Shown in pieces: positions 19,904 through 30,234 of a DNA stretch of 64,000 nt (positions are counted from its first letter, which is position 1; every line of letters starts with the position of its first letter). Location of the stretch: positions 30,505,619 to 30,569,618 of the forward strand of contig JARWKL010000008.1 of assembly GCA_029961685.1 (NCBI GenBank). Reading direction: 5' to 3'. The translations under genes were made by a program, and so were the position numbers. The notes under the pieces are model-generated. The model saw only the letters and a program-made list of their open reading frames with translations. It did not search any database and was not told the DNA's origin. This DNA comes from Aristolochia californica (lineage: Eukaryota; Streptophyta; Magnoliopsida; Piperales; Aristolochiaceae).

Positions 19904-20470
19904 ACATGGTATCAGAGCGGGAACACAATGAGCGATGCTTTGTCCCGAGAAAAATGGTTTGCCATACTCGATCTATTGGGAGAAATACACATGGGTTTCA
20001 GTAGTGTGAAATGGGATGGATGAGTCCTCCAATATAATGTTTGAGACATTGTTAGAAATCGAGAAGCATCACTTTAAGGCCTCAGAGGGAAAGGTCACCG
20101 CTCTAGAAGATTAACAATTGCTGCCCATCGTTCGACCTCAAATCGCATCAGAACTGCCAGATTTGGGTTCGACCTCAAATCTCCCCTGTTCATGAAAACC
20201 TAACCTTCTTCCAGAAATTGAGACTAGAATTTTTTTAGCAGAGGAACCCCATGCTAAATTTTGGCCATGACTTGTTGCTGCTCACCAAAACAGGCCAGGC
20301 TCTCCTTCGTCATGAGGCACAAAAATCTTCTACCCAGTAGTTTCAATTGTTCGTCGTTAGCAGTTTGTAAGAGCAGGAAGGTAAAACAAATCCAGAGATT
20401 TTCATTTCGAAGTGGAAATTTTTACAGTGGCGGAAGGAGAATCCAAAGTGAGCTTGAGAGCAAGAGCAGA
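19904..20470 (+). pseudogene. E1 gag-like 5' leader module
   Basis: Following the primer site, a broken reading includes TCGACCTCAAATCGCATCAG and downstream sequence that matches the E3 leader (complement of about 37930-37640), where it is an open frame containing LPIIRPQIASEQPNFGSTS. E2 begins its interior with a related stretch. Shared leaders in elements carrying different cargo mark this as element sequence, not captured host DNA; it probably keeps the RNA packaging signal. Confidence 0.65.
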
Positions 20471-20773
20471 GACGAAGAGCCTCGGGACATAGGACTTTCC
20501 TTGGGGTCGATTGATTTTGTGACCCCTAGAGACCGTAATGTCCTCGACGCTTGCACACCTAATGTTTTCAGAAAATACAAGCTCGGCAGGCTCATTGGCC
20601 AGGGACCCTTCGCCAAGGTTTATTACTCCAAGTCCGTCATTGATGGCACTGCATTCCCCATCAAGGTCATTGGCAAGAAGATCCTGGATGAGATCACCAT
20701 GGTTCCAAGAATCCTCTATGAGGTCTCCATCATTCAAGACTTGGACTTCGACTCTACTTTCCAAAATAATTAG
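20261..20773 (+). pseudogene. Captured protein-kinase fragment (CIPK/SnRK3-like) fused to E1 leader
   Basis: The first ~55 codons are element leader. From about 20560 the frame encodes the start of a kinase N-lobe: FRKYKLGRLIGQGPFAKVYY (Gly-rich loop) followed by FPIKVIGKKIL with the ATP-binding Lys, then stops. The pattern resembles CBL-interacting protein kinases. Nothing downstream of the N-lobe survives, so no active kinase is possible. The open chimeric frame of 170 codons is probably fortuitous. Confidence 0.7.
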
Positions 20774-21091
20774 AGATTGAAGTTCGAAAGCCCTATTAGC
20801 TTTAGGGGTACCTCATATTGTGACTTATATGAAGCAATAGCAAAGCTCCTTCCCAAACTTCTTGGACAGCCGGCGGTTTCTCTTATTCCGCCTGACTGCA
20901 GAGCAGATAAAAAACTGGAGAAAAGGAAATGGCGACCACAGTGGGAGAAATGGCGTCGACAGCAGGATATGCAATCGGGAACAGAGAATTCAAAAAAATT
21001 GCATATTGTGTTTGGGTTTCTGGCAGCGAATGTTTTCTCAAAGGTACAATCTGCTTAAGTTATTGGCTATATGTGGGTCTTTGGATCAGGA

Positions 21092-21386
21092 TGTTGAGCA
21101 CCTAGCCGATGCTACCCAAAAGACTAACATGTTAGGAGCTGAAGGCATAGGTACTTAACCTAGGACCATAACATCACACCCACCTTCATGAGTTGATGAC
21201 CACGGCGGCCACACTCTAGCGACGACCCACTCTAGTTTCTACCAGGTCGCCCCCTCCACTTAGGACTCACGCCGCGGGGATTCGAACTCACGATGTAGCG
21301 CATGCTCTGATACCTAATGTTGAGCACCTAGCCAATACTACCCAAAAGACCAGCCTGTTAGGAGCGGAAGGCATAGGTACTTAACA
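21092..21386 (-). mobile_element. TRIM (terminal-repeat retrotransposon in miniature), 295 bp
   Basis: Terminal direct repeats at 21092-21173 and 21318-21386 (the second lacks ~13 bp), with TG...CA ends. In sense (minus) orientation the right repeat is followed by a primer site, TTAGGTATCAGAGCATG (21317-21301), and the left repeat is preceded by a purine tract, GAAGGTGGGTGTGA. A perfect 5-bp duplication CAGGA flanks it (21087-21091, 21387-21391). No coding capacity. It sits inside E1, which sits inside C1. Confidence 0.88.
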
Positions 21387-21556
21387 CAGGACTCCTGGGA
21401 GGCTTTCTATTTCAATTTTTTGTTGACAATACAAGCTTCTCAAGAGACTGGGTTTTAGTGATGGAGAATATCCTTGGTTTTTCTCTATACCGAGGTCTAT
21501 ATGAGTTTGCACAGTATGCCTTTATGTAAAAGTTAATTGTTTCAAAGAGGCTACTG

Positions 21557-22015
21557 ATGTCAGCATTTTTGTCAACTTTAGCCTTGCTGCCTTGTATGGC
21601 ATTGCAGTGGCAGCTCTTGGAATGCTGGACCACCATTGCTACTAGTGTGACCATTGATGCATATGGTCCCATTAGTGACAATGTTGGAGGTATTGCTGAG
21701 ATGGCTGGCATGAGTCATAGGATATGCGAAATAACTATTGCCTTTGAGGCCGCTGGAACCACTACTACTGCTATTGAAAGGGGGTTTGCCATTGGTTCAA
21801 CCGCCCTGGTGTCTTTGGCTCTCTTTGGTGCCTTTGTGAGCCGTGCTGAAATTTCCACAGTGGATGTTTTGACACCTTAAGCCTTCATTGGGTTGATTGT
21901 GGGTGCAATGCTTCCATACTGGTTCTCCGCCATGATCATGAAGAGTGTGGGAAAGGCATTTCTTATTCTCTGGAATTTCACTTCCCTTTCTAAGACACTA
22001 GAGAAGCTACAGGAA
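21557..22015 (+). pseudogene. Captured vacuolar H+-pyrophosphatase fragment
   Basis: Encodes the highly conserved stretch [20 protein letters not shown] and, further on, [20 protein letters not shown], both diagnostic of the plant tonoplast H+-pumping pyrophosphatase. The frame meets a stop at 21878-21880 but continues beyond it in phase with [20 protein letters not shown]. It covers roughly the central-to-C-terminal membrane part of a ~760-residue protein, without introns. Substitutions at otherwise invariant positions show it is not under selection. Sequence after about 22000 ([20 protein letters not shown]) belongs to another, unidentified gene. Confidence 0.88.
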
Positions 22016-22199
22016 AGAAGGAGAAGTGAGATAAAACTAATGGCGTTTGAGGATTCTGTGCAGCAGAAATTGCAAGAACTGCAGAAACAGCTAGGGAAGA
22101 AACAGACTTTTGAAGAAGCCGTGTCTTTGATCTAATCCATTCTTCTTGAAACCTATTCTTCTGCTTCTCCGTAACTTCGTAAATTCATTTATTCTGTAA

Positions 22200-23015
22200 T
22201 TTTTCGAGCAGCAACGATCTTGCAGACTAGATGTACACCAACGGGATTCTGGCATGCAGGTTTGAGGCTTTTTGAAGATGCAGAACGCATTTTTGCTGAG
22301 TCTTCACAAAAGGAGCACCTAGGAGCATGCATTGCTAGGGCTCTTGAACATTTAGATGAGGCAGAGAATGGACCCCGGGCCTCAGACTCCACACCAAATA
22401 CTCTGCACAGAGATTCTATATTTCTATTTGAAGGACATTTAACAGTTGGACTTGAGCCCCGGCCACCTGCATGGCTCGTGGCACAAAATTTACTTACAAC
22501 TCTTGCTACTACACAAGAGCAGGTTAGTGCTGTTGAGTCTTCTCAATCCCATGGGGAGAGTAATAGAAAAAACAATTTTGATCCTGATGCTACTTCTGCA
22601 ATGTTGGAAGAGTTGGTAAAAACTATGCAAGAAATCAGTGGTTTGCAGGACATTCATTCTGTCATTGAAGCTTCATTACAGGAAATTGGTGCTAGACCAA
22701 AGAAGCCACCTCCAACCTCAAAAGAGATGGTTGCAAGGCTTCCAGTCATCACAGTCACACCTGAAATCTGGGTGAAGCTAGGGAGAGAGACAGAATGTGC
22801 ACTTTGCATGGAGAACTTGGTTATAGATGACAAGATGCAGAGTTGCCTTGCAAGAATTTATTTCCAATGGCTGGATGAGTATAATTCGTGCCCGATCTGC
22901 AGGCATGAGCTACAAACAGAAAACCATGCATATGAGAGCTGGAAATAACGTGAAAATGAGGCTGAAGAAGAAAGGAAAGGAGCAAAAATGCACTCCGAGG
23001 TGGAGAATATATGTT
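22200..23015 (+). pseudogene. Captured AIP2-like RING E3 ubiquitin ligase fragment
   Basis: Open for 242 codons from about 22220. The N-terminal half contains RCTPTGFWHAGLRLFEDAE and HLGACIARALEHL; the C-terminal half has a RING start, ECALCMENLVIDDKMQ, and end, WLDEYNSCPICRHELQ, followed by YESWK. This layout matches AIP2-type ligases, which ubiquitinate transcription factors such as ABI3. The middle of the RING (the Cys-His-His-Cys ligands) is lost through a small deletion and frameshift near 22845, and a stop at 22946 cuts a tail that continues in frame. It reads as cDNA, with no introns. Confidence 0.82.
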
Positions 23016-23089
23016 GAATACTATTGGTGCTTCTACCACAATATAGTAGGATAAAAAAAAATTTGTTAATTTTCAGAGGAAACTTTCTG

Positions 23090-23290
23090 CCAACTGGGGG
23101 AACTAGTGGAGAGTTTCAAATACCACAATATCTATGTTCGGGGTGTTACATTGCAGCACTTACACCACTTATGTCATCCTATGGGTTGACGCGGATGCCA
23201 CAAATACTACTTGGGGAGATATGGCAACATTTTGGCACGCATCCCGATCTTCAAGCTTGAGGACAAGCTCTTTCTCCAGGAGGGGTGTAA
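23090..23290 (+). pseudogene. E1 gypsy pol 3' tail (chromodomain end) and polypurine tract
   Basis: Encodes WVDADATNTTWGDMATFW, the terminal chromodomain pattern, then AAGCTTGAGGACAAGCTC and the purine tract before the 3' LTR. The same tail occurs in G1, G2, E2 and E3. Confidence 0.78.
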
Positions 23291-23690
23291 TATTATGAAC
23301 TCAATAGCAGGCTGAATCATGCAGAGATGTCATGGCTAAGTCAATTATTTTGGCTGAGTCAGTTTCTTAGTTATTAAGTTACTTACATGTTAAGTTACTT
23401 AGTCAGTAAGTTAAGTCAACTACTTAGTCATTAAGTTTATTTACTTTAAATGCCGTGGAGGGGCAATCTATAATTTTCTCTTCAACCTTGTCGACATGAT
23501 CCCTATTTAGGGGTGTAAGGAATGGAAAAGAGACAAATCTGAATTTAGATTAAACAGAGGGTTTTGAGTTCTCCTAAATGAGCTCGGGGGTGTGCTTTCT
23601 CCTTAACAAACCTAGGGTTTTCAAGCTTCCCTTTGGCTTGATATTCTTTCTTTCTCTATGAATCGTTGTGTTAGATCCGGGATCATAACA
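23291..23690 (+). repeat. E1 3' LTR
   Basis: 400 bp, partner of 19520-19903; starts TATTATGAACTC (TG decayed to TA) and ends GATCATAACA. Confidence 0.87.
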
Positions 23691-24259
23691 GCTTCCCCTG
23701 CAAGAATGGTATCTCAAATATCATTAAAGATCAATTTTCCCATTACCTGCATAGGATCTGATCATAACCCTCATAAGTTCCCAACAATTTGGCAGAGATG
23801 CCAAAAGATTTAATGCATGAACCTCATCATCAAATTTAATTTGAACGGATGTCAATTGATTGACAATCATGCTAAACTCATTCAAATGTTATGCTACTAA
23901 TGTTTTTTCTATCATCTTTAAATTGAAGATTTTTTTTTCGTTAGATGTACCTTATTATTTGTGGAAGGCTGTTCATACATTTCAGACATAATCTTCATCA
24001 TCCCCTCTGTGGTTTTCTCCGACGCCATGTTTAGAGCAACATTCTTCGACAATTTTAATGGGACTACTCTTAACACTTGTCTATTGAGGAGATTCCAATG
24101 ATCATCCTTCATTCCTTCTGGTTGCAAATCCAGAAGTGGTGCGTGCAGCTTTTTACTGTACAAATAATCTTTGATCTGCATCCTCCAGAATGCAAAATTC
24201 ATACCATCGAACTTGTTGATTCCAAGTGTCAATCCTTCTCTGCCAGCCATTGCTTTCAA
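23691..24259 (-). pseudogene. C1 copia Gag N-terminal part
   Basis: Block 24259-23918 is an open frame with the copia Gag opening GINKFDGMNFAFWRMQIKDY and a downstream MMKIMSEMYEQPSTNNKVHL. It then degenerates by frameshift toward the E1 insertion at 23690. Gag would form the element's particle. The same protein is recognisable in C2 (58377 onward) and C3 (63420-64000). Confidence 0.85.
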
Positions 24260-24269
24260 TCACAAACCA

Positions 24270-24285
24270 AACCTCTGATACCACT
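24270..24285 (-). other. C1 primer-binding site
   Basis: Sense reading is AAGTGGTATCAGAGGTTTGG across 24287-24268, the initiator Met-tRNA complement used by copia elements. Confidence 0.85.
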
Positions 24286-24702
24286 TGTTAGGAATTAGAT
24301 ACAGTAATTCCAAACTAACGAGAGCAATAATAATAAACACGAAAGAAATAAAAGCAAGCAATGAAAATTAAAAACAAGATTTATACAGGTTCGTCTCGAG
24401 GTGAGACTACGTCTTGTCTTCCGCCGCTACGGTAATCAACTATGAAGATGAAATAGTTTACAAAGAGAAACCACACACACTTACATGTGCTTTTCTCTAA
24501 CATCTCAGGCTACAATTCTAGATGCTCCTCAGGATGATGATACTCATCAAAATGATAAAACCCTAACAACAACAACTCCATATATAAAAAGAAAATAGGG
24601 CAATTGGATTACAAGTGTGAAATTCCCACACTACCCTTAATGACACATCAGTTAATATATCGTGTCAGAGGGTAAGATTTAATTAAGCTCTACAACTTAA
24701 CA
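24286..24702 (-). repeat. C1 5' LTR
   Basis: 417 bp, ends TGTTAGGAATTAG and CTACAACTTAACA in plus-strand reading. Related LTRs in the window: 47020-47323, 58096-58342, 58615-59063 and 61793-61989. Confidence 0.88.
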
Positions 24703-24793
24703 CGCATGGCATGAAATATTTTCCAAAATATAGGCCCAGAGATGACCCGATGAAGTGGGAGCTTATATGTCTAATTTTTTTTTCCTTTTCAAC

Positions 24794-25133
24794 TGTCGGA
24801 AGATGGGCTCAAGCCCACACGACCAAGAAGGCCCACACATCCAAGAGATATGGAAGATTGGCTCAAGGCCCATAGACCAAGGAGAAGGCCCACATACCCA
24901 TACAATGATGGAAAGATGTTAATAAAGAGTCGTCTCATAAAGATGGCACTGATGTAATTAGTTTAAGTACCAGGGGTATAATTATAATATTGTAGTATTA
25001 TTAATATGTAAATTGAGTTTTAGGGGAAGGGTTAGGAGACAAGTCCATAACCTCTTCTTCCTCCTATTTTCTCCCAATATACGTCTCTCCTTTTTTCTTT
25101 GAGCTAAATCCATAGAATCCTGGAAAATCAACA
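24794..25133 (+). repeat. LTR A
   Basis: 340 bp, starts TGTCGGAAGATGGGC and ends AAAATCAACA; followed at 25134 by a primer site. Confidence 0.85.
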
Positions 25134-25944
25134 TGGTATCAAAGCATGATTTTTAGGACTATTGCTGTTGTTTTTAGAATTCTCAGTTTTTTTTGGCGCA
25201 TGATTCTACGCCTTCTCCTATTTTTTATTTTTATTTTAAAAGCTCTCAATCTCATTTACTCTATGGGGTTTTCCCCTTACGTGATTATTCAAAGTTTGTT
25301 GTTGTTGATAATCCTCTGCTTCTGTCCTTGGCGAATTCTGATTCTGAATCTAGTGGTCTACCGCAAGTAGTGGCTATTTAGGCAAGGTTCATATTTTTCT
25401 TTGTGTGATTTAATATTGGATATCTCTAGGCTCCTTTCCATTGTTTGTTGTTGGTTACTGGTTGCTTGGTAACATATATATTTCTGAGTCTTTGTTAATC
25501 GACGTAACCACTTGAACTGGAAGCTAGAGAATCGTTGTAATTTTGGGTGTCCACATGACGCAGATACGTTCTGGTTTCTGGTGCTTACTGGTTTGTTTCT
25601 GTGACGTGGATATGGATTGCTGGTTTTTACGAATCCTTGGCAGTCGTTGTTTCTGATTATTGGTTCCTAAGAATCCTTACTGATTCTGGTGGCTGATTTT
25701 GTTACTCTGTGCAGCGGTCATTGGATAACAGTAGAGTAAGAGAATATTTCTGCTGCAGTTAGTCTCCATGTATTCATCTACTGCTGATTATATTGCAAAA
25801 TGCTTGTATGCATTAGAGTGTGCATGGTACTCGTTATTCATCACCTATTGTAGTCTTCATGTAACAAAGCAGAGGGAACAGTAATCTTGGTAGAGGGAGC
25901 AGTAATTTTTTTGCAGTCTGGTATGTGGTGGTCTTGACGTAATT
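25134..25944 (+). other. Chain interior 1, left part; no gene
   Basis: AT-rich, T-biased sequence with no protein homology visible; short ORFs look fortuitous. It continues after E2 at 30604. Confidence 0.6.
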
Positions 25945-26398
25945 TGTTATGGTCCCGGATCTGACACAAGGATTCGTTGTTAAGGTTCGGTTTGGCCATG
26001 GGGAATTTTAGAACAACATGGCAGAATTGTAGAGAGACATGGAGAGGAAGATGAAAATCAATTGAAAACCCCTGAGCTAGTTGAGGAGAGCTCCAAGCCT
26101 GTTTAACCTAAATTTAACCTAAAATCAATGTTTATCTTTCTCATTACTCTTATCCCCTTAAATAGGGTTCCCCTTGTTAGGGTTTAAGATAAAATATTAC
26201 AAAAATACCCCTATAAATAAAATATTCCAAAAATACCCTTATAAATAAAATATTCCAAAAATACCCCTATAAATAAAATATTCCAAAAATACCCCTATAA
26301 TTAAAATATTCCAAAAATACCCATGCAGCCTAAAATGAAATAAAATAATGTAAATTAAATATAAACAATTAAATATTAATGTTATTGCATGCATAACA
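25945..26398 (-). repeat. E2 3' LTR
   Basis: 454 bp. It contains five copies of a ~28-bp unit with core ATTCCAAAAATACCCCTATA (about 26185-26320); the 5' LTR has two, which explains most of the length difference. Confidence 0.87.
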
Positions 26399-26560
26399 TT
26401 ACACCCCCCTCAGAAGAACAAGCTTGTCCTCAAGCTCGTAAGAAGGGTTTGTATGCCGACGTCTCCTCCTGGGCCCAAGTAGCATCCGCGATCGCTATGT
26501 CCGCCCTCTGGATGCCCAAAACTGGAGCACTCCCTCTAGCAACTTTTTTTTTTTTACGCT
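26399..26560 (-). pseudogene. E2 gypsy pol 3' tail and polypurine tract
   Basis: Sense strand gives a chromodomain-like ADIAIADATWAQEETSAYKP after a frameshift, then GAGCTTGAGGACAAGCTTG and a G-rich tract before the LTR. Same module as in E1, E3, G1 and G2. Confidence 0.7.
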
Positions 26561-27404
26561 TGACTGTAGGGATGCATGCCGAATGTCTCTACATCTCCCC
26601 AAGCAGCATCTCTGCCCTCCCTCAGTCCTGGACTGGTGTGAAACAACCCCTCATGGCGGACCCCCATTGGCCACGTCGCATTGCCTACACTTTGCTAGCC
26701 TTGCAGCAACAACATCAAGACCAGCCCCCTAGGATGGAGAAGAATCAGCAGCACTAACCCCCTCCATTTGCTGCACCTTGAAACACTCAGAGGCTGGAAA
26801 CCATACCATCACTGATAACAGGTTCAGCAGAAGCAATAGATTCAGCATCACCGGAATGATACAGCCCGTGTCCAACACTCTGGGTTAGTGCCTTGATTGC
26901 ATGCCAATAGCCCTCTGCATCCACAAGAAGCACCTCGGCTGGGCTGACTAGCAGCAGTGTATGCTGGACTGTCACAGCAGCCTTGTTGGCTTGGCTGGCT
27001 GTTGGCAGAGTATGCTGGACTGCCACAGCACTCCACTGGGTTAAGAGAGCCTTTGCTAGGTGTAAAGAACTCCATGGAGTGGAACTTCCTCTCAGCCCAT
27101 AAACACTGCCATACTGCTTGCCTAAATATGGACCGATTAGGTGTGTTGTTTCCCATTGGTGTTCACCGAACTGGACAGCATTAATCACTGCAGCATGTCC
27201 CTGAATCACATCAGCTATAGATGCACCCTGTGAGTCATTTCCATTTTGGTCTACATATTCCAGGTGTTGCTCATCTGCATCACTTCGACCGGGTGTTAGT
27301 TTTTTCTGCTGACCCCATTGCTGCAGTGCCACCACAGTAGCAATTTGCAGGCCACTGTCCAAGTCAGGTGTGCATGAAGCTATGTCCCATTCATGGTTCT
27401 GTCT
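26561..27404 (-). other. E2 interior of unknown origin
   Basis: An ORF of 191 codons runs 27362-26787 but its composition (repeated AVTVQHTL-like stretches) matches no family I know. It may be captured host sequence, degraded gag/pol, or chance. A duplicated segment reading GTATGCTGGACTG occurs at 26959 and 27010. Confidence 0.4.
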
Positions 27405-28493
27405 CTATACACAATATGGAACTGCATTATATTTTTCAGGTTGTCGTTGCTGCTGGGGTGCCCTTATCTGCACTACAATAACAGCAGCAACATGAGATAG
27501 CCTCTTCGGCTCCAACTCAAAGCTAGAGGTGAAGTCTACATAACTAGACTCCATTGTCGCCAGATCAACGGTCTTGAGAACTGATGTGCCTGTTACAATA
27601 TCACTAATGTCAACTACATCAACAATAGGAAGCTGGGTAGCATCTTCCAGAACTTCCATCCCAAAGATAGACATGTCAAATCCATAGACATTTTCCCATA
27701 ATGGAACGCTACGTCCACCTCTCCCAACTCCAGCAGCAAACATATTTGCCATATCAGGGAGAATGGTCCCTGCTTTAGCAGCAAATAAAATCAGTATTCC
27801 AGTACCACGACCAACATCAAGAACTGTTGCATGGCTCATGCGAGAAGGATTATTCAGAATAGCTGCCCTATAAGAATCTGTCCTCACCATCTCGCTGATC
27901 ATCTCTCTGTGACTTCCAAAAGAACTGTACGCCCCAAAATAATTCTCGTTTACTTTCTTGATTTCTCTGGCAGCAATATTTGCAAAAGAACCCATCAAAC
28001 TTTTATCCTTCCTTTCCCATGCAGGAAATCTTCCAAGCTCACCCCCCGGCATGCCATTTCCAGCAATAACATTTTGGGCCTTGTAAGCAACAATTGGAAA
28101 TTCATGAACATCTTCATGTACCTTCTTAAAGGGTCCATGAACATAATCAAATTCAGATAAAACAGCATCAAGAACATTCTCATCCGCCAAGCAAATTCCA
28201 GCAAAATCTTTGACGTTGTCCACCTCCCTCAGGAATTCCTCTCTGTCAACTGTTGGGGTACATTCATCTCGGTCATCTTCGTCCCCGCCAAAACTATGCA
28301 AAAATGGATCCTCCGACATGAATGGTTTCATATCTAATGTCTTCCCTTCAGGGACAGAAGCACAAGCAGTGCCAATAGTTACAATATGGAAGGACACTTC
28401 TGCTGAATTGCCTCCAAATTCTCCAAATTCTCCAAATTCAAATACTTGGGCTGTGAAGAAAATTACCTCATAGTCTTTCTTGGTGAGCCACAC
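27405..28493 (-). pseudogene. Captured PRMT3-like protein arginine methyltransferase fragment
   Basis: 362 open codons. It contains the PRMT entry motif YFGAYSSFGSHREMISEMVR, motif I VLDVGRGTGILILFAAKAG (SAM binding; the second position of GxGxG is altered), and a later block, VPLWENVYGFDMSIFGMEVL. After motif I the sequence jumps directly to a later part of the protein, so the double-E loop that binds the substrate arginine is missing. The upstream part (ICLADENVLDAVLSEFDYVH) fits the PRMT3-type N-terminal extension. PRMT3 methylates ribosomal protein arginines. It is intron-free, as expected for a captured cDNA. Confidence 0.8.
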
Positions 28494-28511
28494 AAGGAAT
28501 GGAGATTTTTC

Positions 28512-28973
28512 CTACTGTTCCATATACTCCAGTTCATTTTTTTCTTTGTCATCCAACATTAAGCTGGGCAATGAGGAAGTGTTGTTGGAAGCATCTTCTG
28601 CATCATTAAACATATAACTGAATAACTCCATGCAGCTCCTCAAGCCAGGTAGTAAGTTCCTAGCTATAAGGCAACTATTTCTTCCAAAATTCTCAATTCC
28701 TTTCATGTATAACTCCTTCTCAATAGGAGACCAACTGTTTTCAGCAACATCTGTTTCTAATTCTCCCTTGCCTGAATAGAAACTTTGCATTGTAATAGGA
28801 ACTTCAATCCCAATGTTTGGGTGGACTCCTGATGTACTTTCATCCATTTTTCCCTCCACAAGATCAGAAGCTGCCTCTGGGCCATCCACTGTTTTCTGTT
28901 TGTTAGTTATTGAAGAAATAGATGCCTCATTAGTGGCCAACACGCTATAGTTTATGGCGTTAGGCTTCCCCAT
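28512..28973 (-). pseudogene. Captured E(z)-type histone methyltransferase fragment (SWN/EZA1-like)
   Basis: 154 open codons with WSPIEKELYMKGIENFGRNS and CLIARNLLPGLRSCMELFSY, the conserved SANT-adjacent region of plant Enhancer-of-zeste proteins, the catalytic subunits of Polycomb Repressive Complex 2. The catalytic CXC and SET domains are not included. It lies in the same orientation just upstream of the PRMT3 fragment, separated by a stop at 28512. Confidence 0.8.
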
Positions 28974-30234
28974 ATTTCAGGACTTGTTATCTCTTCAAAA
29001 TTTGTAGTTACATCCTTTTCTATGGAAGCCATATTGCCTATTACATCAACCCGAAGTGTTTGGACAAGGGCCTCAGCTACATAACGGCTAGTCTCCTCCA
29101 AAACAACTTCAACTTGAACCCCACATCCAAAAATTTGAAGACTCACAGCCGCACAGATATTTTGTTCGTCCAAAGAAAAACAAAGCCCCTCAAAAAAAAA
29201 TTTCAGAATTCTCTATAAAATTATTTCTATGAATCCCAGCAGCCCCAGAAAAAATTACATGTCAAAATTCATACACCCAAAATTTCTCTGCTTCTCGGAA
29301 CAGAAACACACCAGGCCAAAATTTCGAATTGGAAGTTCGTGGCCAAACAACATACATGGGATCCCGAAAATTAAACAGAAAACCCCTCTGTTTCGCAACA
29401 CCAAAATTTTCATGGAACAATTTCGATGCCATTGGGAAAGAATTATGTAAAACATAGATGGATTTCAGAAAAGAGAAGACGAAATTTTGGAAAATTCGTC
29501 GCAAGAGTTTACCCCAGATTTTGTGGAAATTCGTTTGCCGTTGTGCTGCCAAGACCAAGTTTGAGAAAAAATTTCGCCGACGGACCCGACGTAGTCTCTG
29601 CTTCTCCGGTGGTGAATCGTAGCCCGTTGGGGCTTCGCCATTTGGGAGTTATTCCCTGTCGACGGTGATGAATCGACCTTCTGTCGGCCATGATAATGGA
29701 TATTGGGAGGTCGAACCCAAATCAACTTTTATTGACAAGATTGTGTCCACATACCCCCTCCGATTTCGGATTTCTAGGGTCTTTGGAGATTTTTGAGGTC
29801 CCCGTATTCGGATTTGGGGTCGCACCAGTATCGTCCATGACCTACTACGTCTTGGCAGAAAACCTTGCCGAATGCCCCAAATCGTGGTCCCCGTTGTGCG
29901 GCTTTGGCTCTCTCCCTGCGCTGAAATTTTGAAGGTTTCCGAGACATGGCCTTTCTGTCAGTCTGGATTTGTGGTTTCCCCGAATCTTCCGCAGGGCCTT
30001 CGGCCTGTTGCTCCGTCCGAGACAACTTATGTTGCTTTCCCTTCTCCTACATCCTGCTCGGGGATTTCAAGTCATATGACTTTTTCGGTGGCAACGCGAG
30101 CAGAAAATACTTATCTTGTTGTCAATTCTTTGTCAATTGCTCTATACTGTGCACGTCTTTCTTCCCATTGATCATGCCAATCCTTTTTTCTTGGGACATA
30201 GACGGGCTCATTGTATTCCCACTCTGATACTATT
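28974..30234 (-). other. E2 5' leader and unidentified captured sequence
   Basis: The part next to the primer site (about 30219-30160) resembles the E1 leader start (AATGAGC... then GTCCC(A/G)AGAAAAA). The rest (28974-30100) shows several medium ORFs in both directions and no clear family. It may include an untranslated part of a captured transcript. Confidence 0.45.

Larger units (their letters stand above)
19520..23690 (+). mobile_element. Gene-capturing gypsy-derived LTR element E1, nested in C1
   Basis: LTRs at 19520-19903 and 23291-23690, primer site TGGTATCAGAGCGG at 19907, and polypurine region CTTTCTCCAGGAGGGG before the 3' LTR. Flanking duplication ACTTC/GCTTC (4 of 5). Inside are a gag-like leader, host-gene fragments (protein kinase, vacuolar H+-pyrophosphatase, AIP2-like RING ligase, others unidentified), and the last part of a gypsy pol gene encoding the chromodomain tail. 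It has no protease, RT or integrase, so it would need enzymes from a full gypsy element such as G1 or G2. A TRIM (21092-21386) is nested in it. Confidence 0.88.
18160..24702 (-). mobile_element. Ty1/copia LTR retrotransposon C1, 3'-truncated, host of E1
   Basis: Sense direction is right to left: 5' LTR (24702-24286), primer site, gag (24259-23691, continuing at 19519), protease, GAG-pre-integrase and integrase core, ending at about 18160. Reverse transcriptase, RNase H and the 3' LTR are absent. The gag region is cut by E1 (19520-23690) with an imperfect 5-bp duplication. The intact equivalent of the cut site is seen in C3 at about 63711-63760, which confirms the empty-site sequence. C1 and C3 are the same family. 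Confidence 0.88.

Noticed and set aside
20261..20430. Chloroplast transit peptide at the start of the 170-codon ORF (Ser/Arg/Cys-rich)
   Set aside because: The same DNA forms the leader of E3, so it is retroelement sequence that merely resembles a transit peptide.
21270..21320. tRNA gene or SINE suggested by GGATTCGAACTC and CTCTGATACC
   Set aside because: The second string is the primer site of the TRIM; terminal direct repeats, TG...CA ends and a 5-bp duplication fit a TRIM, and no cloverleaf is formed.
20261..22948. Functional kinase, H+-pyrophosphatase and RING ligase genes
   Set aside because: All are fragments lacking essential parts, have stops or frameshifts, and sit inside an LTR element.
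26389..26757. 122-codon plus ORF
   Set aside because: It is the antisense of the E2 polypurine tract and chromodomain tail.
26787..27362. 191-codon minus ORF as a host gene
   Set aside because: No recognisable domain, low-complexity repeats, and location within E2; left as unknown interior.
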